DNA from: Pseudomonas jinjuensis
GTDB lineage: Bacteria; Pseudomonadota; Gammaproteobacteria; Pseudomonadales; Pseudomonadaceae
Assembly (NCBI RefSeq): GCF_900103845.1
Contig: NZ_FNIJ01000023.1
Location: forward strand, 27,430 to 91,429
Direction: 5' to 3'
DNA: 64,000 nucleotides
Part shown: piece after piece, positions 21,024 to 31,277 of the stretch
How the letters are laid out: every line of letters begins with the position of its first letter
Numbering within the stretch: position 1 is the stretch's first letter
Translations under genes and position numbers: made by a program
The notes under the pieces: generated by a model
The model's database searches: none
What the model was told of the DNA's origin: nothing
The model's input: the letters and a program-made list of their open reading frames with translations, nothing else

Positions 21024-23324
21024 ATGCTTTCACGTCGTATCACCCTGCCGTTGCTGGTAGTCCTCGTCCTCGCCCTGGCCCTGTTCGGCGGCGTGCTGGC
21101 CGCGCGGCACCTGCTCGACAGCCAGGGCATTCGCATCCTCGATTGGGGCGGGCCGGGCATTTCCGCCGACGGCGTCAGCCTCGAACGGCTGGAGCTGCAG
21201 CGCGAGGATGCCGAGGGCAGCCGTCTGCAACTGCGCGGCGAAGCTCTGCGCGTGGGCTGGCCGGTCCGGGCGGACGGCGGCTGGCGGCTGCGCCACCTGA
21301 GCGGTTCGCGGCTGCAACTGGACTGGCAGCCCGCCGCCAACGATGCCGCCGAACCCGCCCTCGGCCTGCCGCTGCCGGAGCAACTGGCGGAGTGGCTGGA
21401 GCTGCTCCCCGACAGCCTGGACATCCACTCCCTCAGCCTCGACCTGCCCTGCGCCAGCGGCCGCTGCATGCTGGATGGCAGCCTGAATGGCAACCGGAAG
21501 TCCGGCGTCACCACCCTCGGCGCCCAGCTGCAGAAGGCCGACCAGCGCCTGCTGCTGCAGGGCAGCGTGAGCAGCGGGCCGGCGGGCGTGCAGGTGGCGG
21601 CCGCGGCGCAGCTGGCCGAGCCGCTGGTGCTGCCGGGATATGGGCGGCTGCGGGGCAATCTGCAGCTGGCGGCGGATGGCGTGGCGGAAGGCTGGCTGCC
21701 GCGCATGCTGGATGCCGATCTGCAGCTGGAGGAACTGCAAGGTAGCTGGCTGCAGACGGTGCCGGCGGAGCTGCGCCTGCAGACGCTCGCCCTGCGCCTG
21801 TGGCTGCCGGAGGGCGAGCGGACGCCCTCCGCGCTGCCGCCGGTGCGCTTCGACCTGCGCGGCAGCGGCATCTCCAGCGGCAGCTTCGAAGGCGAGCTGG
21901 GCGTGAGCAGCCTGGAACCCTGGGGGCTGGAACTGCGCGATGCACGCCTGCAGATGCGCGCGCCGCGGCTGGCGCTGGCGGGAGTGAAGGCGAGCGGCGC
22001 CAGCGTCGATCTGCGCCTGGGCGGCAGCATCGGCCGGGAGGCGGCCAGCCTGCAGTTCGCCGATGCCGTGCAGCTGCGCGCCGACAGCCTGACCGCCCCG
22101 GAAGGCGTGGAAATCCGCCAGCTGAGCGGAGACCTGTCCAGGGCGCGGCTTGACCTGGGCTATGCCGCCGGACAGCCCGTTTCCTTCACCCTGGACAGCC
22201 AGTTGCGCGTGCAGGCCGGCAGCCTGCGCCAGGCCAGTCTGCAGCCGCTGGGCTGGAGTTTCGCCGGCAAGCTGGCCGCGACGATGCAGCAGCTGAGTCT
22301 GCAGGGGCGCCTGGAAAACCGCGGCGGGCTGGCCGCGGATGTCGATCTGCAGCGTCAGGAGAAGGGCGATCTGCGGCTGAAGGCGCGCTTCCAGGAAATC
22401 TTCTTCCGCGCCGGCAACCCGCTGGCGAAGACCCTGCGCGACTGGCCGGCACTGCTCACGCTGAGCAATGGTCGCCTGAATGCGTCGGCCGACTGGAACC
22501 TGCCGGCCGGCAGTGCACCGCAGGAACTCGCGCTCGGGCTGGATGCGCGCGGCCTCGAAGGCATCCACGACCGCAGCGAATTCCAGGGGCTGGATGCCCA
22601 GGCCGATGTCCGCCTGCGCGGTACTGCGCTCACGGCGGACCTGCCGAAGCTGGAGGTTCGCCGGCTCAATCCCGGCGTGGAGCTCGGCCCGCTGCAGTTT
22701 CGCGGTCGCTATCGGGCCGCGCTCGCCACGCCGCTGGCCGGGCGTCTGGACTGGCAGCAGGCGCAGCTGCAGCTGTTCGGCGGCCGCGCCTGGCTGGCGC
22801 CGGCCGGCATCGAGCTGGCGCAGGCGGAGCAGGCGCTGACGCTGCATCTCGAAGGCGTGCGGCTGGAGGAAATCCTCCGCGCCTATCCGGCGGAAGGGCT
22901 GGCCGGCACCGGCATCCTCGACGGCGAGCTGCCGATGCGCGTCGATCGCCGCGGCGTGCGTATCAGCGGGGGCAGGGTCGCGGCGCGGCAGCCGGGCGTC
23001 CTGCAGTTCCGTTCGGAAAAGATCCGCGCCCTCGGCCGCAGCAACCCGGCGATGCAGCTGGTGGCGTCGACCCTGGATGATTTCCGCTACGACCAGCTGT
23101 CCAGCCAGGTGGATTATGATGAGTCCGGCCGGCTGCTGCTGGCCCTCAACCTGCGCGGGCGCAACCCGTCGGTGGAACAGGGGCGGCCGATCAATCTCAA
23201 CGTCAATCTGGAAGAGAACCTGCCGACCCTGCTGACCAGCCTGCAGCTGAGCGACCGGGTCAGCGAGACGATTCGCCAGCGTGTGCAGGAACGCCTGCGT
23301 CAGGAAAAACCCGCCACGCCATGA
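21024..23324 (+). CDS. ydbH: YdbH-family intermembrane lipid transport protein
   Basis: This 766-residue protein has one N-terminal membrane anchor (residues 7-28) and a long low-complexity beta-rich body typical of AsmA/TamB/YdbH bridge proteins. It ends with the conserved C-terminal block containing SEKIRALGRSNPAMQLV and LSSQVDYDESGRLLLALNLR. In E. coli YdbH works redundantly with TamB and YhdP in moving phospholipid to the outer membrane. The next two genes, ynbE and ydbL, are its known partners, which makes the assignment firm. It is shorter than E. coli YdbH (about 880 residues). Confidence 0.88.
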   Translation: MLSRRITLPLLVVLVLALALFGGVLAARHLLDSQGIRILDWGGPGISADGVSLERLELQREDAEGSRLQLRGEALRVGWPVRADGGWRLRHLSGSRLQLDWQPAANDAAEPALGLPLPEQLAEWLELLPDSLDIHSLSLDLPCASGRCMLDGSLNGNRKSGVTTLGAQLQKADQRLLLQGSVSSGPAGVQVAAAAQLAEPLVLPGYGRLRGNLQLAADGVAEGWLPRMLDADLQLEELQGSWLQTVPAELRLQTLALRLWLPEGERTPSALPPVRFDLRGSGISSGSFEGELGVSSLEPWGLELRDARLQMRAPRLALAGVKASGASVDLRLGGSIGREAASLQFADAVQLRADSLTAPEGVEIRQLSGDLSRARLDLGYAAGQPVSFTLDSQLRVQAGSLRQASLQPLGWSFAGKLAATMQQLSLQGRLENRGGLAADVDLQRQEKGDLRLKARFQEIFFRAGNPLAKTLRDWPALLTLSNGRLNASADWNLPAGSAPQELALGLDARGLEGIHDRSEFQGLDAQADVRLRGTALTADLPKLEVRRLNPGVELGPLQFRGRYRAALATPLAGRLDWQQAQLQLFGGRAWLAPAGIELAQAEQALTLHLEGVRLEEILRAYPAEGLAGTGILDGELPMRVDRRGVRISGGRVAARQPGVLQFRSEKIRALGRSNPAMQLVASTLDDFRYDQLSSQVDYDESGRLLLALNLRGRNPSVEQGRPINLNVNLEENLPTLLTSLQLSDRVSETIRQRVQERLRQEKPATP

Positions 23325-23341
23325 GTCCGAGGAGAACCCGC

Positions 23342-23533
23342 ATGCGCTTGCGCATTGTCCTTCCCATCCTGCTGCTGGCCGGCCTCGTCCAGGCCTGCAC
23401 GCCGACGGTGCAGCTGGCCGCGCCCAGCGAGCCGATCAACATCAACCTCAACGTCAAGATCGAGCACGAGATCTACATCAAGGTCGACAAGGCGCTGGAC
23501 GGAATCATCAACGAGAACAGCGGCCTGTTCTAA
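23342..23533 (+). CDS. ynbE: YnbE-family lipoprotein
   Basis: This 63-residue lipoprotein has a signal with lipobox VQAC (Cys near residue 19), followed by the family core PININLNVKIEHEIYIKVDK. From E. coli work, YnbE is an outer-membrane lipoprotein that stacks onto the C-terminus of YdbH to complete the lipid bridge. The start at 23342 has GAGGAGAACC as RBS, 17 bases after ydbH. The lipobox supports this ATG over an in-frame one seven codons upstream. Confidence 0.88.
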   Translation: MRLRIVLPILLLAGLVQACTPTVQLAAPSEPININLNVKIEHEIYIKVDKALDGIINENSGLF

Positions 23534-23543
23534 GGAGCCCCAC

Positions 23544-23888
23544 ATGAGATTGCGCAACAAGTTCATCCTGGCCCTGGCCGCCCTCTCTCTCAGCCTGCCG
23601 CTGTGGGCGATGAGCCTGGAACAGGCCATGTCCGCCCTCGGCGGCGCCAAGGCCCAGGGCCTGGTGGGCGAACAGGCCGACGGCTACCTCGGCGTGGTCA
23701 GCAGCAGCGGCCAGGCCGCCGACATTGCCGCGCAGATCAACGCCGCGCGCCGCGCCGAATACCAGAAGGTCGCCAGCCAGAACGGCGCCAAGCTCAGCGA
23801 CGTCGAGGCGCTGGCCGGCAAGAAGGCCATCGAGCGCACGCCGTCCGGGCAGTACATCCAGGTCGGCGGCAAGTGGGTGCGCAAGTAG
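23544..23888 (+). CDS. ydbL: YdbL family (DUF1318) periplasmic protein
   Basis: The 114-residue product has a signal peptide (MRLRNKFILALAALSLSLPL) and the DUF1318 core from KAQGLVGEQADGYLGVV through INAARRAEYQKVA. YdbL is reported to modulate YnbE oligomerisation on YdbH in E. coli. It follows ynbE by 10 bases with RBS AAGGAG, and a terminator lies after it, closing the three-gene operon. Confidence 0.9.
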   Translation: MRLRNKFILALAALSLSLPLWAMSLEQAMSALGGAKAQGLVGEQADGYLGVVSSSGQAADIAAQINAARRAEYQKVASQNGAKLSDVEALAGKKAIERTPSGQYIQVGGKWVRK

Positions 23889-23925
23889 GGCGGTTCGCCA
23901 GGGGATTTTCCTGTGCGCCGTACCG

Positions 23926-23956
23926 AGCCGCCGGCCTGTCCGGCGGCTTTCTTTTT
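23926..23956 (+). terminator. Rho-independent terminator of the ydbH operon
   Basis: AGCCGCCGG, loop CCTGT, CCGGCGGCT is followed by TTCTTTTT, 37 bases after ydbL. Confidence 0.88.
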
Positions 23957-24254
23957 CGAGGGGTTTTCTCGCTTGATCTTCCTTTTTCGGATTTAATTGC
24001 TGTTGAATATTGATTTGTCAGGCGAATTACCTGAATAGAGTGGTATTAATTCCTCTGCTTTAACAAGTCAAATCCTGCGACATTCTGGTTTTAATGGTGG
24101 AAGTGTCTCCATGAAAAGCCATTTCTCCGAGATTTATCGTCAGAAAGTCGCTTTTAAACAGTGAGTATTCCTGACAGGAGATTCCTATACTGCGCAGCAT
24201 CTACGTTCAGAATAAGAAACGTTGCGTACAGCACGCAGCGTGGGAGGCGAACTG
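23957..24254 (+). promoter_or_regulatory. AT-rich regulatory region of the dadA operon
   Basis: About 300 bases without a gene, clearly AT-richer than the surroundings (for example TTGAATATTGATTTGTC). It carries a TATACT -10 box at 24186-24191 without a good -35, as expected for an activator-dependent promoter. AT-rich DNA of this kind suits Lrp-family binding, so DadR is the likely activator. Individual sites cannot be assigned by eye. Confidence 0.5.
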
Positions 24255-25550
24255 ATGCGCGTTCTGGTCCTTGGCAGCGGTGTGATTGGTACCGCCAGTG
24301 CTTACTATCTCGCCCGTGCCGGTTTCGAGGTGGTCGTGGTCGACCGCCAGGACGGTCCGGCCCTGGAAACCAGCTTCGGCAACGCCGGCCAGGTTTCCCC
24401 CGGCTACGCCTCTCCGTGGGCTGCCCCGGGCATCCCGCTGAAGGCCATGAAGTGGCTGCTGCAGAAGCACGCGCCGCTGGCCATCAAGCTCACCTCCGAT
24501 CCCAGCCAGTACGCCTGGATGCTGCAGATGCTGCGCAACTGCACCGCCGAGCGCTACGCGGTGAATAAGGAGCGCATGGTCCGCCTGTCCGAGTACAGCC
24601 GCGACTGCCTCGACGAGCTGCGCGCCGAAACCGGCATCGCCTACGAAGGCCGCACCCTCGGCACCACCCAGCTGTTCCGCACCCAGGAGCAGCTCGACAA
24701 CGCCGCCAAGGACATCTCGGTGCTGGAAAGCTCCGGCGTGCCCTATGAAGTCCTCGACCGCGCCGGCATCGCCCGCGTCGAACCGGCGCTGGCCAAGGTG
24801 GCCGACAAGCTGGTCGGCGCCCTGCGCCTGCCCAACGACCAGACCGGCGACTGCCAGATGTTCACCACCCGCCTGGCCGAAATGGCCAAGGACCTGGGCG
24901 TGGAATTCCGCTTCGGCCAGAGCATCGAGCGCCTCGACTTCGCCGGCGACCGCATCAACGGCGTGTGGGTCAACGGCGAGCTGCTGACCGCCGACCACTA
25001 CGTGCTGGCCCTTGGCAGCTACAGCCCGCAGATGCTCAAGCCGCTGGGCATCAACGCCCCGGTCTACCCGCTGAAGGGCTATTCGCTGACCGTGCCGATC
25101 ACCAACCCGGACATGGCGCCGACCTCGACCATTCTCGACGAGACCTACAAGGTCGCGATCACCCGCTTCGACCAGCGCATCCGCGTCGGCGGCATGGCGG
25201 AAATCGCCGGCCTCGACCTGTCGCTGAACCCGCGCCGCCGCGAAACCCTGGAAATGATCACCAACGACCTGTACCCGGAAGGCGGCGACGTCAGCCAGGC
25301 GACCTTCTGGACCGGCCTGCGCCCGGCGACCCCGGACGGCACCCCGATCGTCGGCGCCACCCGCTATCGCAACCTGTTCCTGAACACCGGGCACGGTACC
25401 CTTGGCTGGACCATGGCCTGCGGTTCCGGCCGCTACCTCGCCGACCTGATGGCGAAGAAGCGCCCGCAGATCAGCACCGAAGGTCTGGACATTTCCCGCT
25501 ACGGCAACACCACGGAGAAACCGAATGCCCATCCAGCGCCTGCACACTGA
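24255..25550 (+). CDS. dadA: D-amino acid dehydrogenase small subunit
   Basis: DadA is a membrane-associated flavoprotein that oxidises D-alanine to pyruvate and ammonia in alanine catabolism. The 431-residue protein opens with the FAD-binding [19 protein letters not shown] and carries [20 protein letters not shown] and the C-terminal [20 protein letters not shown], all family signatures. The ATG at 24255 follows GGGAGGCGAACTG; an upstream in-frame ATG is not supported. It is the first gene of dadA-ridA-dadX. Confidence 0.96.
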   Translation: MRVLVLGSGVIGTASAYYLARAGFEVVVVDRQDGPALETSFGNAGQVSPGYASPWAAPGIPLKAMKWLLQKHAPLAIKLTSDPSQYAWMLQMLRNCTAERYAVNKERMVRLSEYSRDCLDELRAETGIAYEGRTLGTTQLFRTQEQLDNAAKDISVLESSGVPYEVLDRAGIARVEPALAKVADKLVGALRLPNDQTGDCQMFTTRLAEMAKDLGVEFRFGQSIERLDFAGDRINGVWVNGELLTADHYVLALGSYSPQMLKPLGINAPVYPLKGYSLTVPITNPDMAPTSTILDETYKVAITRFDQRIRVGGMAEIAGLDLSLNPRRRETLEMITNDLYPEGGDVSQATFWTGLRPATPDGTPIVGATRYRNLFLNTGHGTLGWTMACGSGRYLADLMAKKRPQISTEGLDISRYGNTTEKPNAHPAPAH

Positions 25551-25878
25551 GAAGCGCATGAGCCAGATCGTCATCCACAACGGCACCGTCTATCTGGCGG
25601 GCCAGGTGGGTGACGACATGGCCGCCGGCGTAGAACAGCAGACCCGCGAGACGCTCGCCCATATCGAGCGTCTGCTGGAGGAAGCCGGTACCGACAAGTC
25701 GCGCATCCTGTCGGTGACCATCTACCTCAAGGATATCGATGCCCACTTCGCGGGCATGAACAGCATCTGGGACCAGTGGCTGCCGCAAGGCGTCGCCCCG
25801 GCCCGCGCCACCGTCGAAGCCAAGCTCTGCGAGCCGGAGATCCTGGTGGAGATGTCGGTGGTCGCCGCGCTGGCCTGA
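25525..25878 (+). CDS. RidA family enamine/imine deaminase
   Basis: This 117-residue RidA/YjgF protein hydrolyses reactive 2-iminoacids or enamines. That role fits its place between D-alanine dehydrogenase, which makes an imine, and alanine racemase. Family features include [18 protein letters not shown] and the C-terminal [17 protein letters not shown], with the conserved Arg of the substrate site. Its start overlaps the dadA 3' end by 26 bases, indicating translational coupling. Confidence 0.9.
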   Translation: MPIQRLHTEKRMSQIVIHNGTVYLAGQVGDDMAAGVEQQTRETLAHIERLLEEAGTDKSRILSVTIYLKDIDAHFAGMNSIWDQWLPQGVAPARATVEAKLCEPEILVEMSVVAALA

Positions 25879-25890
25879 ATTCCACTATTC

Positions 25891-25917
25891 GCCCGGCCAC
25901 AGCGCCGGGCTTTTTTT
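25891..25917 (+). terminator. Terminator or attenuator between ridA and dadX
   Basis: GCCCGG, an 8-base loop, CCGGGC and seven Ts lie between two genes of the same cluster. A six-pair stem should give partial read-through. Confidence 0.7.
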
Positions 25918-25954
25918 CGACCGTTCCACAGCACATAACCAGAGAGACCTCGCC

Positions 25955-27019
25955 ATGCGTCCCGCCCGTGCCCTGATCGACCTCGAAGCCCTGCGCCACA
26001 ACTACCGTCTGGCCCGCGAAGTCAGCGGCGCGCGGGCATTGGCGGTGGTCAAGGCGGATGCCTACGGCCACGGCGCGGTGCGCTGCGCCCAGGCGCTGGA
26101 AGCCGAGGCCGACGGTTTCGCCGTGGCCTGCATCGAGGAAGCGCTGGAGCTGCGCGAAGCCGGCATCCGCGCGCCGATCCTGCTGCTGGAAGGCTTCTTC
26201 GAGGCCAACGAGCTGGAGCTGATCGACCATCACGACTTCTGGTGCGTGGTGCATTCGGCCTGGCAGCTGGAGGCCATCGAGCGCGCCCGTCCGCGCAACC
26301 CGCTGACGGTCTGGCTGAAGATGGACTCGGGCATGCACCGGGTCGGCTTCTTCCCCGAGGAATACCGCGCTGCCTACGAGCGCCTGCGCGCCTGCCCGCA
26401 CGTGAGCAAGGTCGTGCTGATGAGCCACTTCGCCCGCGCCGACGAGCTGGACTGCGCGCGCACCGAGGAACAGGTCGCCGCCTTCGAATCCGTGCGCGCC
26501 GGGCTGGACAACGAGGTCAGCCTGCGCAACTCCCCCGGCATTCTTGGCTGGCCGAGCGTGCCGAGCGACTGGGTGCGTCCCGGCATCATGCTCTACGGCG
26601 CCACTCCGTTCGAACAGGCCCACCCGCTGGCCGCCCAGCTGCGCCCGGTGATGACCCTGGAATCGAAGATCATCAGCGTGCGCGAACTGCCGGCCGGCGA
26701 GCCGGTCGGCTACGGCGCGCGCTTCGTCGCCCAGCGCCCGGTGCGCGTCGGCGTGGTCGCCATGGGCTATGCCGACGGCTACCCGCGCCATGCGCCGGAC
26801 GGCACGCCGGTGTTCATCGACGGCCAGCCGAGCCGGATCATCGGCCGCGTGTCCATGGACATGCTCACCGTCGACCTCACCCACCTGCCCGCTGCCGGCC
26901 TCGGCAGCCGCGTCGAGCTGTGGGGCGGCAACGTCCCGGCCAGCCACCTGGCGTCGCTGTGCGGCAGCATTCCGTACCAGTTGTTTTGCAACCTGAAGCG
27001 GGTAGCGCGGGTCTACTGA
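25955..27019 (+). CDS. dadX: Catabolic alanine racemase
   Basis: DadX interconverts L- and D-alanine so that DadA can oxidise the D form. The 354-residue PLP enzyme has the cofactor lysine (K33) in [17 protein letters not shown] and the catalytic tyrosine in [10 protein letters not shown]. The RBS GAGAGACC precedes the ATG. It lies 76 bases after the ridA-like gene, downstream of the attenuator-like hairpin, and is followed by pauR. Confidence 0.96.
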   Translation: MRPARALIDLEALRHNYRLAREVSGARALAVVKADAYGHGAVRCAQALEAEADGFAVACIEEALELREAGIRAPILLLEGFFEANELELIDHHDFWCVVHSAWQLEAIERARPRNPLTVWLKMDSGMHRVGFFPEEYRAAYERLRACPHVSKVVLMSHFARADELDCARTEEQVAAFESVRAGLDNEVSLRNSPGILGWPSVPSDWVRPGIMLYGATPFEQAHPLAAQLRPVMTLESKIISVRELPAGEPVGYGARFVAQRPVRVGVVAMGYADGYPRHAPDGTPVFIDGQPSRIIGRVSMDMLTVDLTHLPAAGLGSRVELWGGNVPASHLASLCGSIPYQLFCNLKRVARVY

Positions 27020-27061
27020 GACCACACTACAAAAGTTTGCAGGCTGTTCTCGGGCGATCTG

Positions 27062-27090
27062 TTGTAAATACTGAACAGTGTTGCCATGAT
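27062..27090 (+). promoter_or_regulatory. Probable promoter of pauR
   Basis: TTGTAA (27062-27067), a 17-base spacer and CATGAT (27085-27090) lie about 90 bases before the pauR start codon. The spacer contains an ACTGAACAGT palindrome that could be an operator. Confidence 0.45.
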
Positions 27091-27180
27091 ACGGACCACA
27101 CATGGAACCCGCGCGGCGCTTGCCGTTGGCGGGTTCCGCCGTCATAGAGCCTGTGAACAAGAATAAGGAGGGTTCCACCC

Positions 27181-27729
27181 TTGGACGTCGGTGCTCGTCT
27201 GCAAACCATCCGCAAGCTCAAAGGTTTGTCCCAGCGTGAACTCGCCAAACGGGCGGGCGTCACCAACAGCACGATCTCGATGATCGAGAAGAACAGCGTG
27301 AGCCCCTCGATCAGTTCGCTGAAGAAGGTGCTGGGCGGGATTCCCATGTCCCTGGTGGAGTTCTTCTCCATGGACCTGGAGCAGGAGAACAACACCCAGG
27401 TGGTGTACAAGGCTGACGAACTGATCGACATCTCCAGCGGCACGGTGACCATGCGCCTGGTCGGCAACGCCCATCCGAGCCGCGCCATCGCCTTCCTCGA
27501 CGAGACCTATCCGCCCGGCTCCGACACTGGCGACGAGATGCTCAACCACGAGGGCGAGGAAGCCGGCGTGCTGGTCGAAGGGCGCCTGGAACTGACCGTG
27601 GGCAGCGAGATCTACGTGCTCGAACGCGGCGACAGCTACTACTTCGAAAGCAACCGTCCGCACCGCTTCCGCAATCCGTTCGACGCTCCCGCCCGCCTGA
27701 TAAGCGCCACCACACCGGCAAATTTCTGA
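27181..27729 (+). CDS. pauR: Polyamine-responsive repressor, PuuR/PauR type
   Basis: The 182-residue regulator combines an N-terminal helix-turn-helix (LQTIRKLKGLSQRELAKRAG, then TNSTISMIEKN) with a C-terminal cupin (HEGEEAGVLVEGRLELTVG). In P. aeruginosa, PauR represses polyamine catabolic genes and responds to putrescine and cadaverine. Translation starts at TTG 27181 behind AAGGAGGG; no ATG is suitably placed upstream. Its likely targets in this window include kauB and the FAD oxidase gene. Confidence 0.9.
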   Translation: MDVGARLQTIRKLKGLSQRELAKRAGVTNSTISMIEKNSVSPSISSLKKVLGGIPMSLVEFFSMDLEQENNTQVVYKADELIDISSGTVTMRLVGNAHPSRAIAFLDETYPPGSDTGDEMLNHEGEEAGVLVEGRLELTVGSEIYVLERGDSYYFESNRPHRFRNPFDAPARLISATTPANF

Positions 27730-27902
27730 GCAGCCGGTAGGACCGGCAGAATCAGCTGCGACCTAATGCCGCAAGGCCTGGCAAGGATGTGCAATTGTTT
27801 CAGGCTCGCGGCCTTTGCCGTTATACTTGCGCCCGCCCGCGCGGCCTGGAACTGTGACCGCTACCGCGCCCGGGTGTGATAAGCCACGATGAGGGTTAAA
27901 GG

Positions 27903-28331
27903 GTGAACCTGATTAAAAAAATGCTGGTGGCTCAAGCCGCCGTGCTGGCCCTGTGGGCTGTAAGCGCTCAGGCCACGACCAGCGATGACGCAATCGCCAA
28001 GCGCATCGCGCCGGTGGGCAAAGTCTGCGTACAAGGCCAGGAATGCGAAGGCGTTGGCGCCGTAGCGGCCGCTGGCGGCAGTGGCGGTGCACGTTCCGGC
28101 GAGGAAATCGTCGGCAAGGTCTGCACCACCTGCCATGGCACCGGCCTGCTGGGCGCGCCGAAAGTCGGCGACAAGGCGGAATGGGGTCATCGCGCGAAAG
28201 AGCAGGGCGGCCTCGACGGCCTGCTGGCCAAGGCCATCTCCGGCATCAACGCAATGCCGCCGAAAGGCACCTGCGCCGACTGCACGGATGACGAGCTGAA
28301 AGCCGCGATCAAGCACATGTCCGGCCTGTAA
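27903..28331 (+). CDS. cycB: Cytochrome c5
   Basis: This 142-residue class I c-type cytochrome has a signal peptide (KKMLVAQAAVLALWAVSAQA), a single heme site CTTCH with following GTGLLGAPKVGD, and the axial methionine region INAMPPKGTC. The C-terminal disulfide pair in GTCADC is typical of c5. It is a periplasmic electron carrier of respiration. The start is GTG 27903 after GAGGGTTAAAG. A terminator follows 16 bases after the stop codon. Confidence 0.93.
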   Translation: MNLIKKMLVAQAAVLALWAVSAQATTSDDAIAKRIAPVGKVCVQGQECEGVGAVAAAGGSGGARSGEEIVGKVCTTCHGTGLLGAPKVGDKAEWGHRAKEQGGLDGLLAKAISGINAMPPKGTCADCTDDELKAAIKHMSGL

Positions 28332-28347
28332 CCAGCCGCCATGTGAG

Positions 28348-28372
28348 AAAAGCCGCCTTCGGGCGGCTTTTT
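28348..28372 (+). terminator. Rho-independent terminator of cycB
   Basis: AAAAGCCGCC, loop TTC, GGGCGGCTTTTT. Confidence 0.9.
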
Positions 28373-28439
28373 CGTTTGCATCGTTCGCCTTCGTCCGCGG
28401 TCCACATGCCGTGTGGCCTGCCGATGAGGAGGAACGAAC

Positions 28440-30329
28440 ATGGCGCAATCCTGTTCCATCGAGGAGGCGGTCGAACGGCTGCTCGCGGAGATCGCCGGCC
28501 CCATCCGCATCGGCCTGCCGCTCGGCCTCGGCAAGCCGAACCGCCTGGCCAATCACCTGTACCGGCGCATCCGCGACGATGGTGAGCGCCGGATGACCAT
28601 CTTCACCGCGCTGTCCCTCGGCCGTCCGCACGCCGACGGCGAACTGCAGCGGCGCTTCCTCGACCCCTTCGCCGAGCGGGTCTTCGGCGACTATCCGGAG
28701 CTGGACTACCTGCTCGACCTGCGCCGTGGCGAGCTGCCGGAGAACATCCGCGTCGAGGAGTTCTACCTGCAGCCCGGCAGCCTGCTGGACAGCGCGCCGG
28801 CGCAGCAGAACTACATCAGCTGCAACTACAGCCACGTCGCCCGCGATCTCAACGCCAGGGGCATGAATGTCCTCGCCCAGTTGGTCGCCCGCGATCCGGC
28901 GCGGCCGGGCAGGCTCAGCCTGTCCTGCAATCCCGACGTCACCCTCGACCTGCTGCCGCTGCTGCAGGCCCGCCGCGCCGCCGGCGAGCGCATCCTGCTG
29001 ATCGCCGTGGTCCACCGCGACCTGCCCTACATGCCCGGCGATGCGGAGGTGGACGAGGACGTCTTCGACCTGCTGGTCGATCGTCCGGTGGAATGCAGCA
29101 CGCTGGTCTCGACGCCCAACCTGCCGCTGGGCTTCCAGGACCACTGCATCGGCCTGCACGCCAGCGCACTGGTGCGCGACGGCGGCACCCTGCAGGTCGG
29201 CATCGGTTCCATGGGCGACGCGCTGACCTCGGCGCTGCTGCTGCGCCATGACGAGAACGGCGACTATCGCGCGCTGCTCGACCAGCTGGAAATTCCCGCG
29301 CGGCACGCCGGGCTGATCGCCGGCGAGGGCGGCACCGATCGCTTCGAGCAAGGCCTGTACGGCTGCAGCGAAATGTTCGTCCCCGGCCTGCTGGCGCTGG
29401 CCGAGGCGGGAGTGCTGAAGCGCCGGGTATTCAGCGCCGCACAGGCAGGGCATGGCCACTGGCTGCATGCGGGCTTCTTCCTCGGCCCGCTGGATTTCTA
29501 CCAGCGCCTGCGCGAACTGCCCGGGGAACGCTTGCGCGAGATCGGCATGACCGGCATCGGCTTCGTCAACAACCTCTACCGCGACGAGGAACTCAAGCGC
29601 CTGCAACGCCGCGATGCGCGTTTCATCAATACGGTGTTCACCATGACCCTGCTCGGCGCCGGCGTCGCCGACCAGCTGGAGGACGGCCGGGTGCTCAGCG
29701 GCGTCGGCGGCCAGTACAACTTCGTCGCCCAGGCCCATGAGCTGGAGGGCGGCCGCTCGATCCTGATGCTGCGCAGCTGGCGCGAGGCGCAGGGCGTGGT
29801 CAGCTCGAACATCGTCTGGCAGTACGGCCACGCCACCATCCCGCGCCATCTGCGCGACCTGGTGGTGACCGAGTACGGCATCGCCGACCTGCGCGGGCGC
29901 AACGACGCGGAAGTCATCGAGGCGCTGCTGGCCATCGCCGATTCGCGCTTCCAGGACGAACTGATCGAGGCGGCGCAGTCGGCCGGCAAGCTGCCGGCGG
30001 ACTTCGTGCTGGACCCGCGCCACCGGCACAACACCCCGGAACGTCTACGTGAAATCTGCCTCAGGCACGCTGTGTTGCTGCCCGAATACCCGTTGGGCTG
30101 CGATTTCACCGCCGAGGAGCGCGACTTGCTGCGGGCGCTGCAGTGGTTGGAAAGCAAGCACCGCCTGAGTGAAATCCTGGAGTTGGGCAAGGCGACCATC
30201 GAGGCGCCGGAGCCATCGGAGTTCCCGCGGCATCTGCGCAGGATGGGGCTGGATCAGCCGGAAGGATTGCGCGAGGAGCTGTACCAGCGGCTGGTGCTGG
30301 CGGGGTTGCAGGGCAGTATCGGGCCTTGA
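28440..30329 (+). CDS. Acetyl-CoA hydrolase/transferase family protein
   Basis: The 629-residue product belongs to the class I CoA-transferase/acetyl-CoA hydrolase group, which forms an acyl-glutamyl intermediate. An N-terminal half (IGLPLGLGKPNRLANHLYRR) is followed by the C-terminal catalytic domain with GIGFVNNLYRDEEL and the conserved VVTEYGIADLRGRNDAEVI. It is longer than the roughly 500-residue succinyl-CoA:acetate transferases, so the acyl group and acceptor are uncertain. It sits alone between cycB and the convergent xpt; a short palindromic repeat starts at its stop codon. Confidence 0.82.
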   Translation: MAQSCSIEEAVERLLAEIAGPIRIGLPLGLGKPNRLANHLYRRIRDDGERRMTIFTALSLGRPHADGELQRRFLDPFAERVFGDYPELDYLLDLRRGELPENIRVEEFYLQPGSLLDSAPAQQNYISCNYSHVARDLNARGMNVLAQLVARDPARPGRLSLSCNPDVTLDLLPLLQARRAAGERILLIAVVHRDLPYMPGDAEVDEDVFDLLVDRPVECSTLVSTPNLPLGFQDHCIGLHASALVRDGGTLQVGIGSMGDALTSALLLRHDENGDYRALLDQLEIPARHAGLIAGEGGTDRFEQGLYGCSEMFVPGLLALAEAGVLKRRVFSAAQAGHGHWLHAGFFLGPLDFYQRLRELPGERLREIGMTGIGFVNNLYRDEELKRLQRRDARFINTVFTMTLLGAGVADQLEDGRVLSGVGGQYNFVAQAHELEGGRSILMLRSWREAQGVVSSNIVWQYGHATIPRHLRDLVVTEYGIADLRGRNDAEVIEALLAIADSRFQDELIEAAQSAGKLPADFVLDPRHRHNTPERLREICLRHAVLLPEYPLGCDFTAEERDLLRALQWLESKHRLSEILELGKATIEAPEPSEFPRHLRRMGLDQPEGLREELYQRLVLAGLQGSIGP

Positions 30330-30358
30330 TGGTTCCCGCGCGGGAGCGTGGGAACCAT
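30329..30358. repeat. Hairpin core of the dispersed repeat, copy 3
   Basis: ATGGTTCCC and GGGAACCAT are exact inverses around GCGCGGGAGCGT. This is the inverted core of the repeats at 10981 and 54140 and may serve as a weak terminator between convergent genes. Confidence 0.65.
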
Positions 30359-30372
30359 GGGAAAGCGCTGGC

Positions 30373-31258
<886 letters not shown>

Positions 31259-31277
31259 CGCAGAGCTACGGGGTGAA

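Noticed and set aside
27861..30029. A 722-codon open frame on the - strand opposite cycB and the acetyl-CoA hydrolase gene
   Set aside because: Same kind of high-GC shadow. The opposite strand carries clear motifs (heme site, CoA-transferase segments).
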